64,000 nucleotides of DNA, from contig OY986974.1 in NCBI GenBank assembly GCA_963920575.1, positions 2,542,001-2,606,000 of the forward strand, read 5' to 3'. Below the pieces are notes generated by a model. The model did not search any database. It was not told the origin of the DNA and worked only from the letters and a program-made list of their open reading frames with translations. Every line of letters starts with the position of its first letter. Position 1 is the first letter of the stretch. Shown here one piece after another: positions 49,340 to 60,051 of this stretch. Source of the DNA: Narthecium ossifragum. Its lineage: Eukaryota > Streptophyta > Magnoliopsida > Dioscoreales > Nartheciaceae. Position numbers and translations under genes: made by a program.

Positions 49340-52300
49340 TCATCTTCCCATCATTGAAACACTGGTTGGTAAAAGAGATTATTAGATGAGAATGAAATTT
49401 TTATCAAAGGCAATAAACCGAAACGAACATGAAATTTGTAGTTCCATCAATTCCCACAAGCAAAGGTTCCACATGAAAGTCACGAAAAAAATATGATGTT
49501 GAAAATGTGAATTTCATTTTTTTCAACAAGGAGAAATGAAGGAAAAAAATACACACCTAGTTATGTTTCGTAGGTGAAAAACATTCTTATGGAACCGAAT
49601 ATCGAGTGGCTAAGAAACTACTATCGTCGGATTTGTTTTCCAGAGTAGAATACTTTATATTTGTAGTGCTTCCATATCAAACACATGAAAGTTTAGATAG
49701 TAAGAGAATTATGCTAAACGAGGGTTAATTCTTCCTTACCATGTCTTAAGTGGACGGACATGGACATGAAACCTCGGTTCCTTTGGGACTGTACGTGGTC
49801 TTGTAGATCTACACCATGCAAAAGAGATCAATAAGTTAGACAAACGATCTCAAGAGTTAACATACATCAGATTTACGTGCTAATGGAAACATAAGACTTG
49901 TGTATTACTGCAACTGAAATATAGAACCAAAGCATGCACCCTGATTATGACAATCACTATAGGCAAAAAATATAGTTGGTAGTGCAGGATTGGAACTCAA
50001 CAACTAAGCAGGCCAATATCTTATATTATTCTGGAATACTATTTGAGCATAAATAATGAGAATAAAAGTCGAGACACAATTTCTAGAGGTTATAGACCAG
50101 GCTCCATATTTACTTACTTTTTTGGTACAAATGGCCGGTCAAAGTAAGGCATTGGTTGAGCCCTTGGTACAAGCTCCTTTCTCAGCCTTCTTACCTCCTC
50201 TTCTTCTTCCAACTACAAAACATCATATCATAAGTATGTTACATGTGGTTCTTAATAGGTTTATTTGGCATGTACCAAGTGATATCAAAGTACCTTCTGC
50301 TGTCTTTCTCTTTCCAATTTTAATTTGTCAAAAAAGCTCATGCGCTCCGCAACCTAGGAATCATTTAAAATAGATAAAGCATTATTCAATACACGAAAAT
50401 AGTAAGCTCAACAAGGTCATCTGTTAACTTTCAATGCAACTTGTTGTTATAAGAGGAATTCACTGCTCAATTAAATTACTCTGAAGTCTTAAGAAAGCTT
50501 ACATAATGATCAAACTCAGCACGGTCCATTGCACGGACATCGCTGTGAAGAATCAGGTCAATTGGCTCAGTAGGATCTCTTACAGGAGGCTTCATCAAGC
50601 ACTGAGAAAATCATATCCAGGATTAGAAAGTCAATCAGTGTTATTGAGATATTCACACATGCAGTAGTGATTCTGTCTATACAAAAATTTAACCAGTCAG
50701 TATCAGAATCACAGAGAACTAATTTGAAAGATTAATTGAGAAGAACTTCCCCACTACTTCAGATATCAATAACTATGGCAACCTGTTTCAACTATGCTAT
50801 AGAATAAACATGTTCTGGATCCATAGCTTGAAAGCAGTATACAATCTCTAAGGTTGCAAAAAAGCCGATACCGCTTTAAGTTCATAATCTTGCGTTAAAG
50901 AAAGTGCAATGTGAAGCAGAATGTCCACCCAACAGGTTCAACACAATCCATCAAACTAGAGAATTACCTCTGGTTCATCCGTGGTCCATGGGAGGCCTTG
51001 TGCTATTGGTATGCGTTGTCTCTCTTCCTCCATAAACATCTCCTTCACTTTCTTCAGAAAATTTTCTTCTTTCTGTCTTCCTCTTTGCTGCGATTAGTAA
51101 AATATCAATCATTGCTCAATCAACTTAAGAATTTTAAGTGGATGAATGTATGCTACAACTCGACCATTAGGGTCTTGATTCTGACCGAAGAATTTCAAAG
51201 AGAAACTGGAGAGACCAGTATTGAAATCCAATTTTTTAACGAATGATGTGATGAGTATCCCAGAGATATTTCTCAGTTCATACAGTTAACTACTTGCATT
51301 TCATCAGTTCGCTTGACAGAGAGATGATCTTATGAAATTGATTCTATGACTTTCTACCTTTGGTGCACTTTTTCATATGCTTGAATAACAAAAGGATGCA
51401 GAAAATGAAGTTGATGGCCCTTAGATCTTTCGAGGTGTTGCTTCTTATTTTATTTTTACCCAATTAAGTTTTTCTCAAAGGTACTCGACGCCACTTCCAC
51501 TATATAGTAGGCATGCCAGCTCCTCTAATTTCATCAAAATAATACTTTTAATGTCTTGTAATTTTAAGCAAGAATGAAACATTGCAATGAGCAAGTGTTC
51601 CATAATCTCTGTGTTCCCAATTTGAAGTAGAAAGTGAATTGGATTAGAACTTGGCAGAAGGTACCAATTCTACTTCTCAAGTTGATAACACCAGGAGATT
51701 TATTTGTAACACATTTAGTTATTCAAAATGAAAATCTGAAAATCGAAGCGATGGATGCCTTGAGTACCTCAGTCCGTAACTTGAATGGATTTTGGTTGGT
51801 CACTTTAAGCTTCTTATTCCAGCTCCTTCCTGAGGAGGAATCTGTGCTCTGGAGATCAAAATAAAAGTCCAATGTTAAGGAAATGCATCTTTAGCCACTT
51901 GCAATTCTACAAAAATGAATCACTTATTGCCATAGTCTGTTGAGTAGTGCAAGAATAGGCCGTTACATTACGTCGACTTCTTCGACCTTCACCAGATGTT
52001 CGACTTCCAAAGCTCAATCTAGAGAACACCAGAAACAGATTAGATCCAGACGAAAACATAATCACAGTAAGACAAGCACAAGCCGAAAAGGTGAATACAA
52101 TTCATAACGGCAGATTGCAGACCTTTCGCCATTGCTATCCATTGAAGAACAGAGCCTGGAATCCCTCTCAAAATCTCTGGAAGGCAAGAATTCCACCGAA
52201 GAGAATACGGATGACGAAGAAGTCTCAGTAACTGGTGCCTTCACCATCCTCTGCAACCCTGGCAAAGCCCAGCTCATCACTCTTTGCTTACCCTCTTCGA

Positions 52301-52892
52301 CCTTCTCGCCCTCCCCGTCCTTCGAGATCGAAAGAAGGCTCTCGAATGCCTTCACCAAATGCTTCACCCTCCCCGACCCGGGCTCCGGTATGCTACTCAG
52401 AGCCTCAGCCATCACCAAACTTCTCATCTTCCTTACCTTCGAGCTGCCCTCCAAATCTCCGGCAACTGAATCCTTTATCTCCAACGATCCATCTCCCTGC
52501 AAGGGCTCAATAACCTCACCAACATTGGATTCACCGGCTCTGCTTAAAGATGATTCCTTATCTCCGGCGGAACTCGATACCGTCTTTTTCTTAAAGAACC
52601 CTTCTTGGGATGCTCGGAGGGCCTCGTAGGCCGCTTCCCGCAACTTCTTCGAGTCAAGATCCTTCTTTTTCTTCGCGACGATGAACTTCCTCTCCCTCGG
52701 CGGAGATGGGTGTCGGCCGGGGGTCTTAGTTGCGGCTTTCTCGCATTTTTTCGCCGACTTGGTAGGCGAAAACACCGTCGACTTCCGCGACGGTGTGGCG
52801 GAGACGGGCACGTTAGGATCGGAGTTCTCGCAGAGCATAGGGGCTTCGGAGACGTGAGCCTTCGGCGGTGGCTTCTTCACAGGGGTGGACAT
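49340..52892 (-). CDS. TPX2-domain microtubule-associated protein
   Basis: Proteins of this family bind and stabilise or nucleate microtubules. Nine exons: 52892-52123, 52018-51967, 51848-51768, 51087-50968, 50601-50503, 50353-50294, 50212-50118, 49808-49740 and 49361-49340, giving 455 residues. The N-terminal half is basic and Ser/Pro-rich with a conserved segment KVRKMRSLVMAEALSSIPEP and SGRVKHLVKAFESLLSI, then RLSFGSRTSGEGRRS. The TPX2 signature follows: MKPPVRDPTEPIDLILHSDV, RAEFDHYVAERMSFFDKLKL, EEEEEVRRLRKELVPRAQPM, PYFDRPFVPKKS and VPKEPRFHVH. I used the ATG at 52892; an upstream TTG extends the frame and is less likely. The last exon (22 nt) is the weakest call. An antisense ORF at 52132-52629 is a shadow. 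Confidence 0.85.
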
Positions 52893-53143
52893 GATGCTTT
52901 GGTTCGATCTCTTGGCTGGCCTTTCCAATGGTGAATTCGGACACTTCTTGATGGGAATTGGAGAGAAGGCGAACAGAGAGGAGGAACGTTGGGGTTTGGA
53001 GAGGCTCGGTGTAACGGCTAGTTTTCTCGTTTTTTCTGGGAGAGCCGAAGGAATAGGATATTTGAATTGTTTACAGATTTGGGCCGTTGGATTAATAAGT
53101 TTGGCGAGTGGGCATTAACTTTATTGAAACGCAGAACTATTAA

Positions 53144-54381
53144 GGAATTTTTTTTAAAATAATATTATTTTAATAAAATATTATTAATATATATCTATGA
53201 AGAAAATATTAATAAAAATATATCTGCTTTGGCCACATCAGCGTCACGCTTGTGGGACATTTCATTTTAATAATCCTGTTAATGGAGATGTTTTTTAACG
53301 GAACATTTTTTCTTTCAGTAGATTTATATCTGAGGTCACACATGGCTTGTGCATAGCAACGATCAAGGTGAACGGATTCGTTTGCAAGGCAATAGTGAAC
53401 GAGACAGACTTCTTCTTCACCGGCTTGGCCAATCCCAACAAAGTTAGCAACGTCACAGAGTCCATCCTGACCGTAGCAAACGTGGAGCATATCCCCGGAC
53501 TGAACACCTGGGAGTGTCCCTGGCTCACATCGACTACGCCATAGGGGGTGTCAACCCGCCCCACACCCACCCCCACACCACCGAGATAGTGTTCGTGTTG
53601 GAGGGCACCCTCAGTGCGGGTTTCATCACCACCGCCAACAAGCTCATCGCCAAGACCATCACCAACGGCCAAAACTTCATCTTCCCGCGTGGCCTCGTCC
53701 ACTTCTAGTTTAACAATGGCTACACCAACGCTTTCATGATCGATGCATTCAACAACCAGCTCACAGGCACCCAGGTCATCGCCACCACCCTCTTCGAAGC
53801 GACATTGCATGTGCCTGATGTGCATGTCGTGCTCTCCAAGGAGTTCCAAATGAACACTACACTCGTCCATAACATCAAGGTCCGCTTTGCTTCCTAGAGC
53901 TAATCTATCTAGTTCCTTAATTTCGATCGTTGGCTCGTGCAGAGATGAGAGATTAGATAATAGAGATGGTTGGATTTATTGGTCTGGAGATGGAGACGAG
54001 AGAGAGAGAGAGGGGGGGGGGGAGGGGGGGGGGGGGTTTGGTGGGTGGGTGTAACAGATGGAGAATTGAGTGAGAGAGAGAGGGGTAATAATGATGAGCC
54101 ACGGAAAAAAGGTACGGTGAAAGCGTTTACGTCTTCACTTAATACATAATTGAAAACTACATTTTAATAGAACCCCCATTCTTTTTTATACTCAGTCGCG
54201 TGACATGGGATAAAGTTAGAAGATTCAATAACGTGGTCTTCATTGACAGGATTAAAAAAATGAAAGCCCATGCAGCATGGTGCTGACATGGCCAAAACAG
54301 GTATATCCCATCAATATTTTCTCCATATATATATATATATATATAGTATTTTATTAAAATAATATTATTTAAAAAAATTCC
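53144..54381. mobile_element. Pack-MULE carrying a germin-like gene fragment
   Basis: Inverted terminal repeats of about 150 bp (from 53144, and ending 54381) both begin GGAATTTTTTT and share AATAATATTATTTTAATAAA and TTTTGGCCA(C/T) words. The exact 9-bp target duplication AACTATTAA lies at 53135-53143 and 54382-54390. The interior holds a germin-like pseudogene and G-rich low-complexity DNA (about 53997-54040). No transposase is present. The exact duplication implies a more recent insertion than the 22660 element. Confidence 0.9.
53346..53897 (+). pseudogene. Captured germin-like protein (cupin) gene fragment
   Basis: The sequence begins within the mature protein (IKVNGFVCKAIVNETDFFFT) and continues NVEHIPGLNT. 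A one-base loss near 53505 shifts the frame to SLAHIDYAIGGVNPPHTHP and TEIVFVLEGTLSAGFITTAN. The germin metal-binding box (HTHP...E) is still recognisable. An in-frame TAG interrupts at 53706-53708 within FPRGLVHF*FN. The frame then runs on to a TAG at 53895-53897. The signal-peptide exon is missing. Germin-like proteins are secreted Mn-binding enzymes, often superoxide dismutases; this copy cannot make one. Confidence 0.85.
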
Positions 54382-54390
54382 AACTATTAA

Positions 54391-55263
54391 TAATGGATGA
54401 TACCTTAATTTGGGCCAAATTGTGCCTTTGGTTGGGGAAATAATAGGCCATAAACTAGCCTTGATTTGGGCTAGCTGGGCTTTAGTTATTAGCATACTTT
54501 AGATCTTTTCCTTGGATTAATTGAATTTTTAATCCTACTAATTTAGGTGGTCTTGTAAATTTTTAAAAGTTTAAGGAGAATATGATATTTTGGATTGATC
54601 TAAATTATTTCGTTTGATTGGATAGACCCCAAGACTACAAAAAGAAAACTGGATACCTGGCCATTAAACCAGTCAAAATCAATGCAAGTTCTTTGCTTGA
54701 CACATGTGGTCTCTCTTTGTAGTCTTCTCTGTAATGTAAATTTCCTTACTTAAGCCAATAAAAAAAAGAGATTAAGCACTTAAACCTATATTCTAGTATT
54801 ACATTTCCTCTCATCGGAGTTTAAGGACGTGTTTGGCTTAAATCGAGCGGACGTCGAAATTAGAATCCGACAGGATCCACGCATTCAGCTGATCCCGTGT
54901 ATCCAAACACGTAGAACGATGAATCAAATCACTTAACTTTTACTCCAATATATATGTCGAGTATAATTTTCCATATAAATTATCATATCTCTCCTAGAAT
55001 AACATCGTAGATAATAGGATTAATATTAAATTAATTTGTCAAAACTCACTAAATTTCCATTAGTTTACATTAGTCCCCCCAAAATATACGAAGGACTTTA
55101 AAACATCGTTCCATTAGTTTAAAAATTTAGAACAGCCGGCCCAATCCATGCACGTACGATCTGTGAGCCGACGCTTACAAGTTATCAAAACGAAAAATAA
55201 AAAGTTTCTAAAGCGGTTGGATTAACTAAATCGCCAACTGTCGCCTCCTCCATTCGACGTCCA
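54391..55263. other. Intergenic, AT-rich, with a small MITE-like palindrome
   Basis: 54829-54917 starts GGACGTGTTTGGC and ends ATCCAAACACGTAG, like a tiny Harbinger-type MITE. Nothing else is recognised. Confidence 0.4.
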
Positions 55264-55270
55264 TATATAT
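55264..55270 (+). promoter_or_regulatory. Candidate TATA box for a non-coding transcript
   Basis: TATATAT within GTCCATATATATGAACGC is followed about 30 bp later by a CA-rich start-like region. Two 39-bp tandem leader copies (about 55316-55394, each with CACTCCTCTGAC and CTCTCCTG) lie just downstream, before the three hairpins. Confidence 0.35.
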
Positions 55271-55541
55271 GAACGCAGGCCCGTTCCAAAAACACAAGCG
55301 CTACACCATCACTTCTCTTCACTCCTCTGACGATCTCTCCTGGATTATAAACACCGATCACTCCTCTGACAACCTCTCCTGATTTATAAACACTATACGT
55401 TCATGGTTTTTTTTTTTGATCTGATGAGTCCGAAAGTTAAAATACGTTCGGGGCTTGTATCCATGTATTTGGTTATGGTTTTTTTTTTTTTGATTAGATG
55501 AGTCCGAAGGCTAAAATAACGGCCGCGGCATTGGCCTCTTT

Positions 55542-55623
55542 ACATGTTGATAAGGTGCAATCATAGAAACTTCTCATAAGTTAAGAATGAGTAGTTTACA
55601 TTAATTGCATCTTATCAATATGT
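55542..55623 (+). ncRNA. Candidate miRNA-type hairpin 1
   Basis: An 82-nt segment folds on itself. The 5' arm ACATGTTGATAAGGTGCAAT pairs with the 3' arm ATTGCATCTTATCAATATGT with only G-U wobbles over 20 positions. Pairing continues through AAACTTCTCAT with AATGAGTAGTTT, leaving a loop of about 8 nt. I know no named miRNA with this sequence. Confidence 0.45.
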
Positions 55624-55709
55624 CCTCCGGGGCTTCTGTTGCATCCATTACTATGATCGCATTGTGTGAAACGTTTGTTAGCATTTTATTGAGAGCAGTA
55701 TTGGCCTTC

Positions 55710-55791
55710 ACATGTTGACAAGTTGCAATTATAGAAACTTCTCATAAATTAAGAATGAGTCGTTTCCATTAATTGCATCTTATCAATATGT
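55710..55791 (+). ncRNA. Candidate miRNA-type hairpin 2
   Basis: Same 82-nt fold, 168 bp downstream of hairpin 1. The 5' arm ACATGTTGACAAGTTGCAAT has two mismatches against the 3' arm ATTGCATCTTATCAATATGT. The 3' arm is the better conserved arm among copies. Confidence 0.45.
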
Positions 55792-55890
55792 TCTTGGGCT
55801 TGTGTTGCATTTGATAATCTAATTCCACCCATTGTGTGCCAATCTTGTTTGCATCACAAATAGTGCCCAAAGCAGCAGTATTAGCCTTTC

Positions 55891-55972
55891 ACATGTTGAC
55901 AGGTTGCAATTATAAAAACTTCTCATAATAAGAGAATGAGTCGTTTCCATTAATTGCATCTTATCAATATGT
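55891..55972 (+). ncRNA. Candidate miRNA-type hairpin 3
   Basis: Third 82-nt copy, 181 bp after hairpin 2. The 3' arm is identical to that of hairpin 2. The 5' arm (ACATGTTGACAGGTTGCAAT) and the loop differ slightly. Spacers between hairpins are more diverged than the hairpins. Confidence 0.45.
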
Positions 55973-58126
55973 GTTATATTCATCTGTTAAAGAGTTTGCA
56001 TCTAATCTAAATGAGAATAAAAAGCTCATCATCTTCGAACTCTTCTCTTTCCTTTGGAGAGAGTAGTTTAGTTTGCTGCCAGATTTCATTGTTTTCGGAG
56101 GCGTTCTTAACTGGGTTTTCTTCTTTGTTTCATTTGGAACCATAAAATGCACATTCTCGGCCCCATCTTATCATGTTTGCATAAGATTTATGGGTGCTCA
56201 TCGGCATCAATTTAGAAATTTGTGTACTGTTGATATCCTACATGTTTGCAATCGTGATGCTGAAGTTTTGGCATCGTTCGTAGCTTTTGGTGGTTCTTTG
56301 GACCTCGTCGCCGTCCTTAATTTTGACGACGCCGGACGTGATCTGATTCTTGCAACAGATTCGTCTGCTTCCGATCTATTTCGAGGAATCGATATTTAGT
56401 GTGCCGTAGATTTTGATGAGGTAAGCAAGTAAAAATGTTAGTTTATCTCCATTTCGAGTTTTGGTGCGTGTAATTAGGCTGAGTATGATTACAAAGATGG
56501 ACTCAAATGTTAAGATTGTAGAGGTTCATTAAAGCAGATCCCATAGACACAATGCCATATGTTTTGCAGTCTTTTGCAAATAGATGCAATGAGAAGTTAC
56601 CTTGGAGGAGTTGGGATGAGGCTTCAAATTCCCGTAAAATTATCCAAATTAGTCCTTAATTTGTTGGATCTGAAAGATCTTATTTTCTTGGTTTCATGGA
56701 CATTTTTATTCGGAATCTCACTTTGAACATTATTATTTTTTTGAACATTATTATTTTTTGAGTTGAGAGGAAACGTTAATTGTGAGCATTTGTCTTCAAC
56801 GACGTAAAGTTACATTGTTGCTCCCAAAAAATTGAGTGATGAAAGGTTGATTAGATCCTGTTGGTTTGATGTGCTATTAACTCCTATGGCACAAAATGGC
56901 ATAAAAAATTACAGGTAGGTCTATTCCTACATCCATATTCAAGATAGTATGATGAACTTTGATTGGATGCACTGTGTTTTTTTATTTATTTATGAACTAG
57001 CCCAAAGGCTGGTGGAAAGCATATATAAAAACATAGTTGAGTTTCCAGTTTACAACACCTAAGTTGAAAGTTGAAACATAGTGCTATAATTTGTTATTTG
57101 ACTGTTTTGCTGATTATTTTCAAACAGTTCAGTTAGGTGCATTGAGGTTTGCATTCCCTTAGTCACAGGACCTAAACAACTAATGTTATGTGCATACTTG
57201 GAAACTTTCTATGTAGGCAGCTCATGCCATGGCATAGAAGAACACATATCATGGTGCAAAGTTATACTAGGAACTTGGTGATTTTTGCTTTTTTAGTACA
57301 ATTGTCAGTGACTCCCCTATTCTCAAATGCTTTCATTGTTTGTGCTCATTTTGAAATATATAGTAGAAATAAAACTTCTATGTTGGTCGGAAAAGTTACC
57401 CAAAGTTTGCATCATGACCCTTTTTTTGTTACAATCTTCAGAAAGTTTAGTTTAGAAATTTCAGTTTCAATCATTTGCATCATTTAACATAGTGAACAAG
57501 TATGGTTTCTGCTCCTCTAATCTCCTAAACAATCTTTCTAATTTATTCTAATATTTTTGGCAATGCGTATGGGGTTCAGTATATGATGTGAATCTGGTTC
57601 TTATAATTTATGTTGGTATGCATGCAGAGATGATGCTCCTTATGGAGGTGTTTAATGGTGCTTCTTTATGGCGAAGTTAACAGCACCGAGCAGAGAACTC
57701 CTACACAATGTTCCATATCTTTTCTCATCTTTTCCAGATTCAATTGATGTACAAGATTGGGAACGGTGCTTGTGACACCAGTAGAAGCATATGTGAGGTG
57801 TAGGTTGGTGTCATTGGATGGAAAGCATGAAATTCTAGAAGAGTATCTCCAGAAACATATGCAAAAAAAATGTGATTCATAGGTCAAAATAAAGAACTCA
57901 CAGAGAAGGAGTTTATTTTGGCAAAGACAGACAGGCAATTTTGGCAGAGAAATTTGTGTCCAGTTTTATTGTTCTGTTTGTGAAATGATGGTTGAAACCT
58001 CTATGGATGTTCTTCTTATGGTAAAATGTGTATTTTCTGTATAGTACTTAGCTTGGTTAGATCGTTCTTAGGATCATGTGAAAAGACTCGGTGACTTAAT
58101 TAGTTAATTATGTATATATATATATA
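55973..58126. other. Region downstream of the hairpins
   Basis: A 108-aa ORF at 56073-56399 lacks a recognised domain and is followed by a good donor (GATGAG then GTAAGC near 56420), so this may be part of a transcript with the hairpins. An inverted LINE-like tail (AACTAGCCCAAAGGCTGG) lies near 57000. No protein gene is supported. Confidence 0.35.
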
Positions 58127-58253
58127 TTAGTAAGTCCCCCTATCACACTAACTCTTCCTTCACGTAGGCTCTACGTAAGATAACCCTCTCCACGTAGGCT
58201 CCATATAGGACAACGAAAGGTTAATTTATAACCATCTCTCCATATAAAGATGA
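58127..58253 (-). mobile_element. Short non-autonomous Helitron copy
   Basis: On the minus strand it starts TCATCTTTATATGGAG after A and ends GGACTTACTAA before T. It shares CCACGTAGGCTCC and TTATAACCAT words with the other copies. The terminal hairpin is degenerate. Confidence 0.55.
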
Positions 58254-58900
58254 TATATATAATGAATACATGTTCTTCAAGAAGATGCTTGCTGCTCGAG
58301 ACTAATAAGGTAAAACTGTTAAATTTAATTTTTAATAAAAAGAACTGAATTCATTACAGTACATCAATAACTAATACTGAATTCGCTAACTAGATAAAAC
58401 CGTCCAAGGGGCAAGAGCATCCCACTACTTTGGGATTTTTTTTGTCAAAATAGAATTCCAATATTCACTTTTGATATTTTATGACCTTATTTTTTGTTTT
58501 TTTTATATAATAGGACTCTATATGCACGTAACGAAGGCGTCTATAAACAAAGACGTATATAACCAATAATTATGCACATAACGAATATAAACGAATACGT
58601 GTATAATTAATAATTATATATGTATTTTTTATACGTGTGTTTTTTACGTGTATTTTTTATGTAAAAAAAGCAGGTATGGATTTTTGAGCGCTAAAAGTGA
58701 ATATTGGGGGTTTTTTTTTTGACAAAAAAATCCACTACTCCGGTATATAAGTCGCAGTAGTTTGCTACATAAAAAAAGTTATTTTTATCGGTTAATTACA
58801 ACAACTGAGATCGATGAATCATGCGGCTTCATCGGACGGCTGGCGTCTTTCGATCAACAACAATGGGGACGCACCGTAGGCTGGGTCCCTCGGACGCAAA
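58254..58900. other. Intergenic, AT-rich, upstream of the kinase leader
   Basis: It contains degenerate ACGAATACGTGTATAA-type repeats (about 58525-58660) and no gene. Confidence 0.4.
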
Positions 58901-60051
58901 GTGGTGCCTTGTACGCGTGATTTGATTCAAAAAAGCTTCTTTCTTGCGATCTTAAATCGGAAATCCAGTAGAGCGGTGGGAGCGCTAAGATCCGGCGAAG
59001 CTATTGCTCTCTTTTATCGAGAAATCGACCTCGGTTTTCTTCGATTGCCCGCTTCCCCCCCCCCCCCCCCCCCCCCCTGTTTCTGGTTGGATTTGTCGGC
59101 AGATCTCCCGTACCACCGCCTTGTTCTGGAGATTTCGACGCGTTTGGTTGCTTTTGAGGGTATTTTACGAGGAAGTGTGATGTTCGGATTCGTGGGTGTT
59201 TGATTCCGGAAGCGCTGGGAACCTTGATTCATGGAGTCTAGTGCTGCAACCGGTTTGAATGGTATTGATACCCGGACAATGGATTTCAAGGTATAACTAA
59301 TCCCCTCTGATCTCTATTTTCTTTTTTTATTTTTGCTCATCAAAATATGATGAAAATGTTGAACTCCGACATGTAACCTCCATGGTTTTAGAGTAATTTA
59401 CTTTATGGATCAAATGGTTGGTTTATGTGAGGTTTAGCTTGTTGGGATTTTGTTGCTGATGTGCGAAGAGGTTCTTGTTTACTGCATGCCATAGATGTAA
59501 ATTTTGGATTTTGCTATGTGGGTTAAATACTCCTGGACGTAGCTTGTATAACACCTAGTTCTATGGTTTGGTTGTCTGAGTGCTGCTTTGCATTTTATAT
59601 GGATCTTGATAGGCTGTTTCATGTAAAAATTATGGTGTTTGATATTTTATAGTCCAGATTTGCAAGGTGTTTTACTCTTTCTTTCTAGTTGTTACTAAAT
59701 GGGAGATATAGACATTTCAGTTGGAATTGCTGCCAACTTGTGGCTTTATAGTTTTGATTTCCTAATTTCCTATTTCTTTTAAGTGAAAGGAGTGGATTTC
59801 CTGTATATCCCCATGAGGAAATGCTTTCCGGTTTGGGTTATTTGACCTTTGAAGCATGGGACTTGGATTGATGGTTTCCATGTATATTCTTTGCTAGCTG
59901 TTTCCATATCCTTACAATAGTCGAAATGTGGTTATTAGGGATGACTGATATTCTTGTCTGCTCCTTTACTAAATCTGATATGATGAATATGTGGAATTTG
60001 GATTTTTGCTTTGTTCAGGGATGTGCATGATGGTAGTCAATTTTCAGGATA
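58901..60051 (+). promoter_or_regulatory. Predicted 5' leader of the diacylglycerol kinase with uORFs and a leader intron
   Basis: A leader exon appears to end at the donor AAG then GTATAAC (59291). The acceptor TTTTCAG at 60041-60047 precedes GATAATGG containing the main ATG. The leader includes a 23-nt C run (59055-59077), a short uORF (ATG 59180, MFGFVGV) and a second uORF (ATG 59231, MESSAATGLNGIDTRTMDFK) that, when spliced, ends at TGA 60057-60059, overlapping the main ATG at 60052. Confidence 0.5.

Noticed and set aside
52132..52629. 165-residue plus-strand ORF
   Set aside because: Exact antisense of TPX2-family exon 1, whose phase-consistent splicing and homology identify the real strand.
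53209..53870. Minus-strand ORFs of 93 and 191 residues
   Set aside because: Antisense of the germin-like fragment, which matches a known family on the plus strand.
55542..55972. CRISPR array or snoRNA cluster
   Set aside because: Plant nuclear context rules out CRISPR; the repeats are self-complementary hairpins and lack clear C/D or H/ACA box layout.
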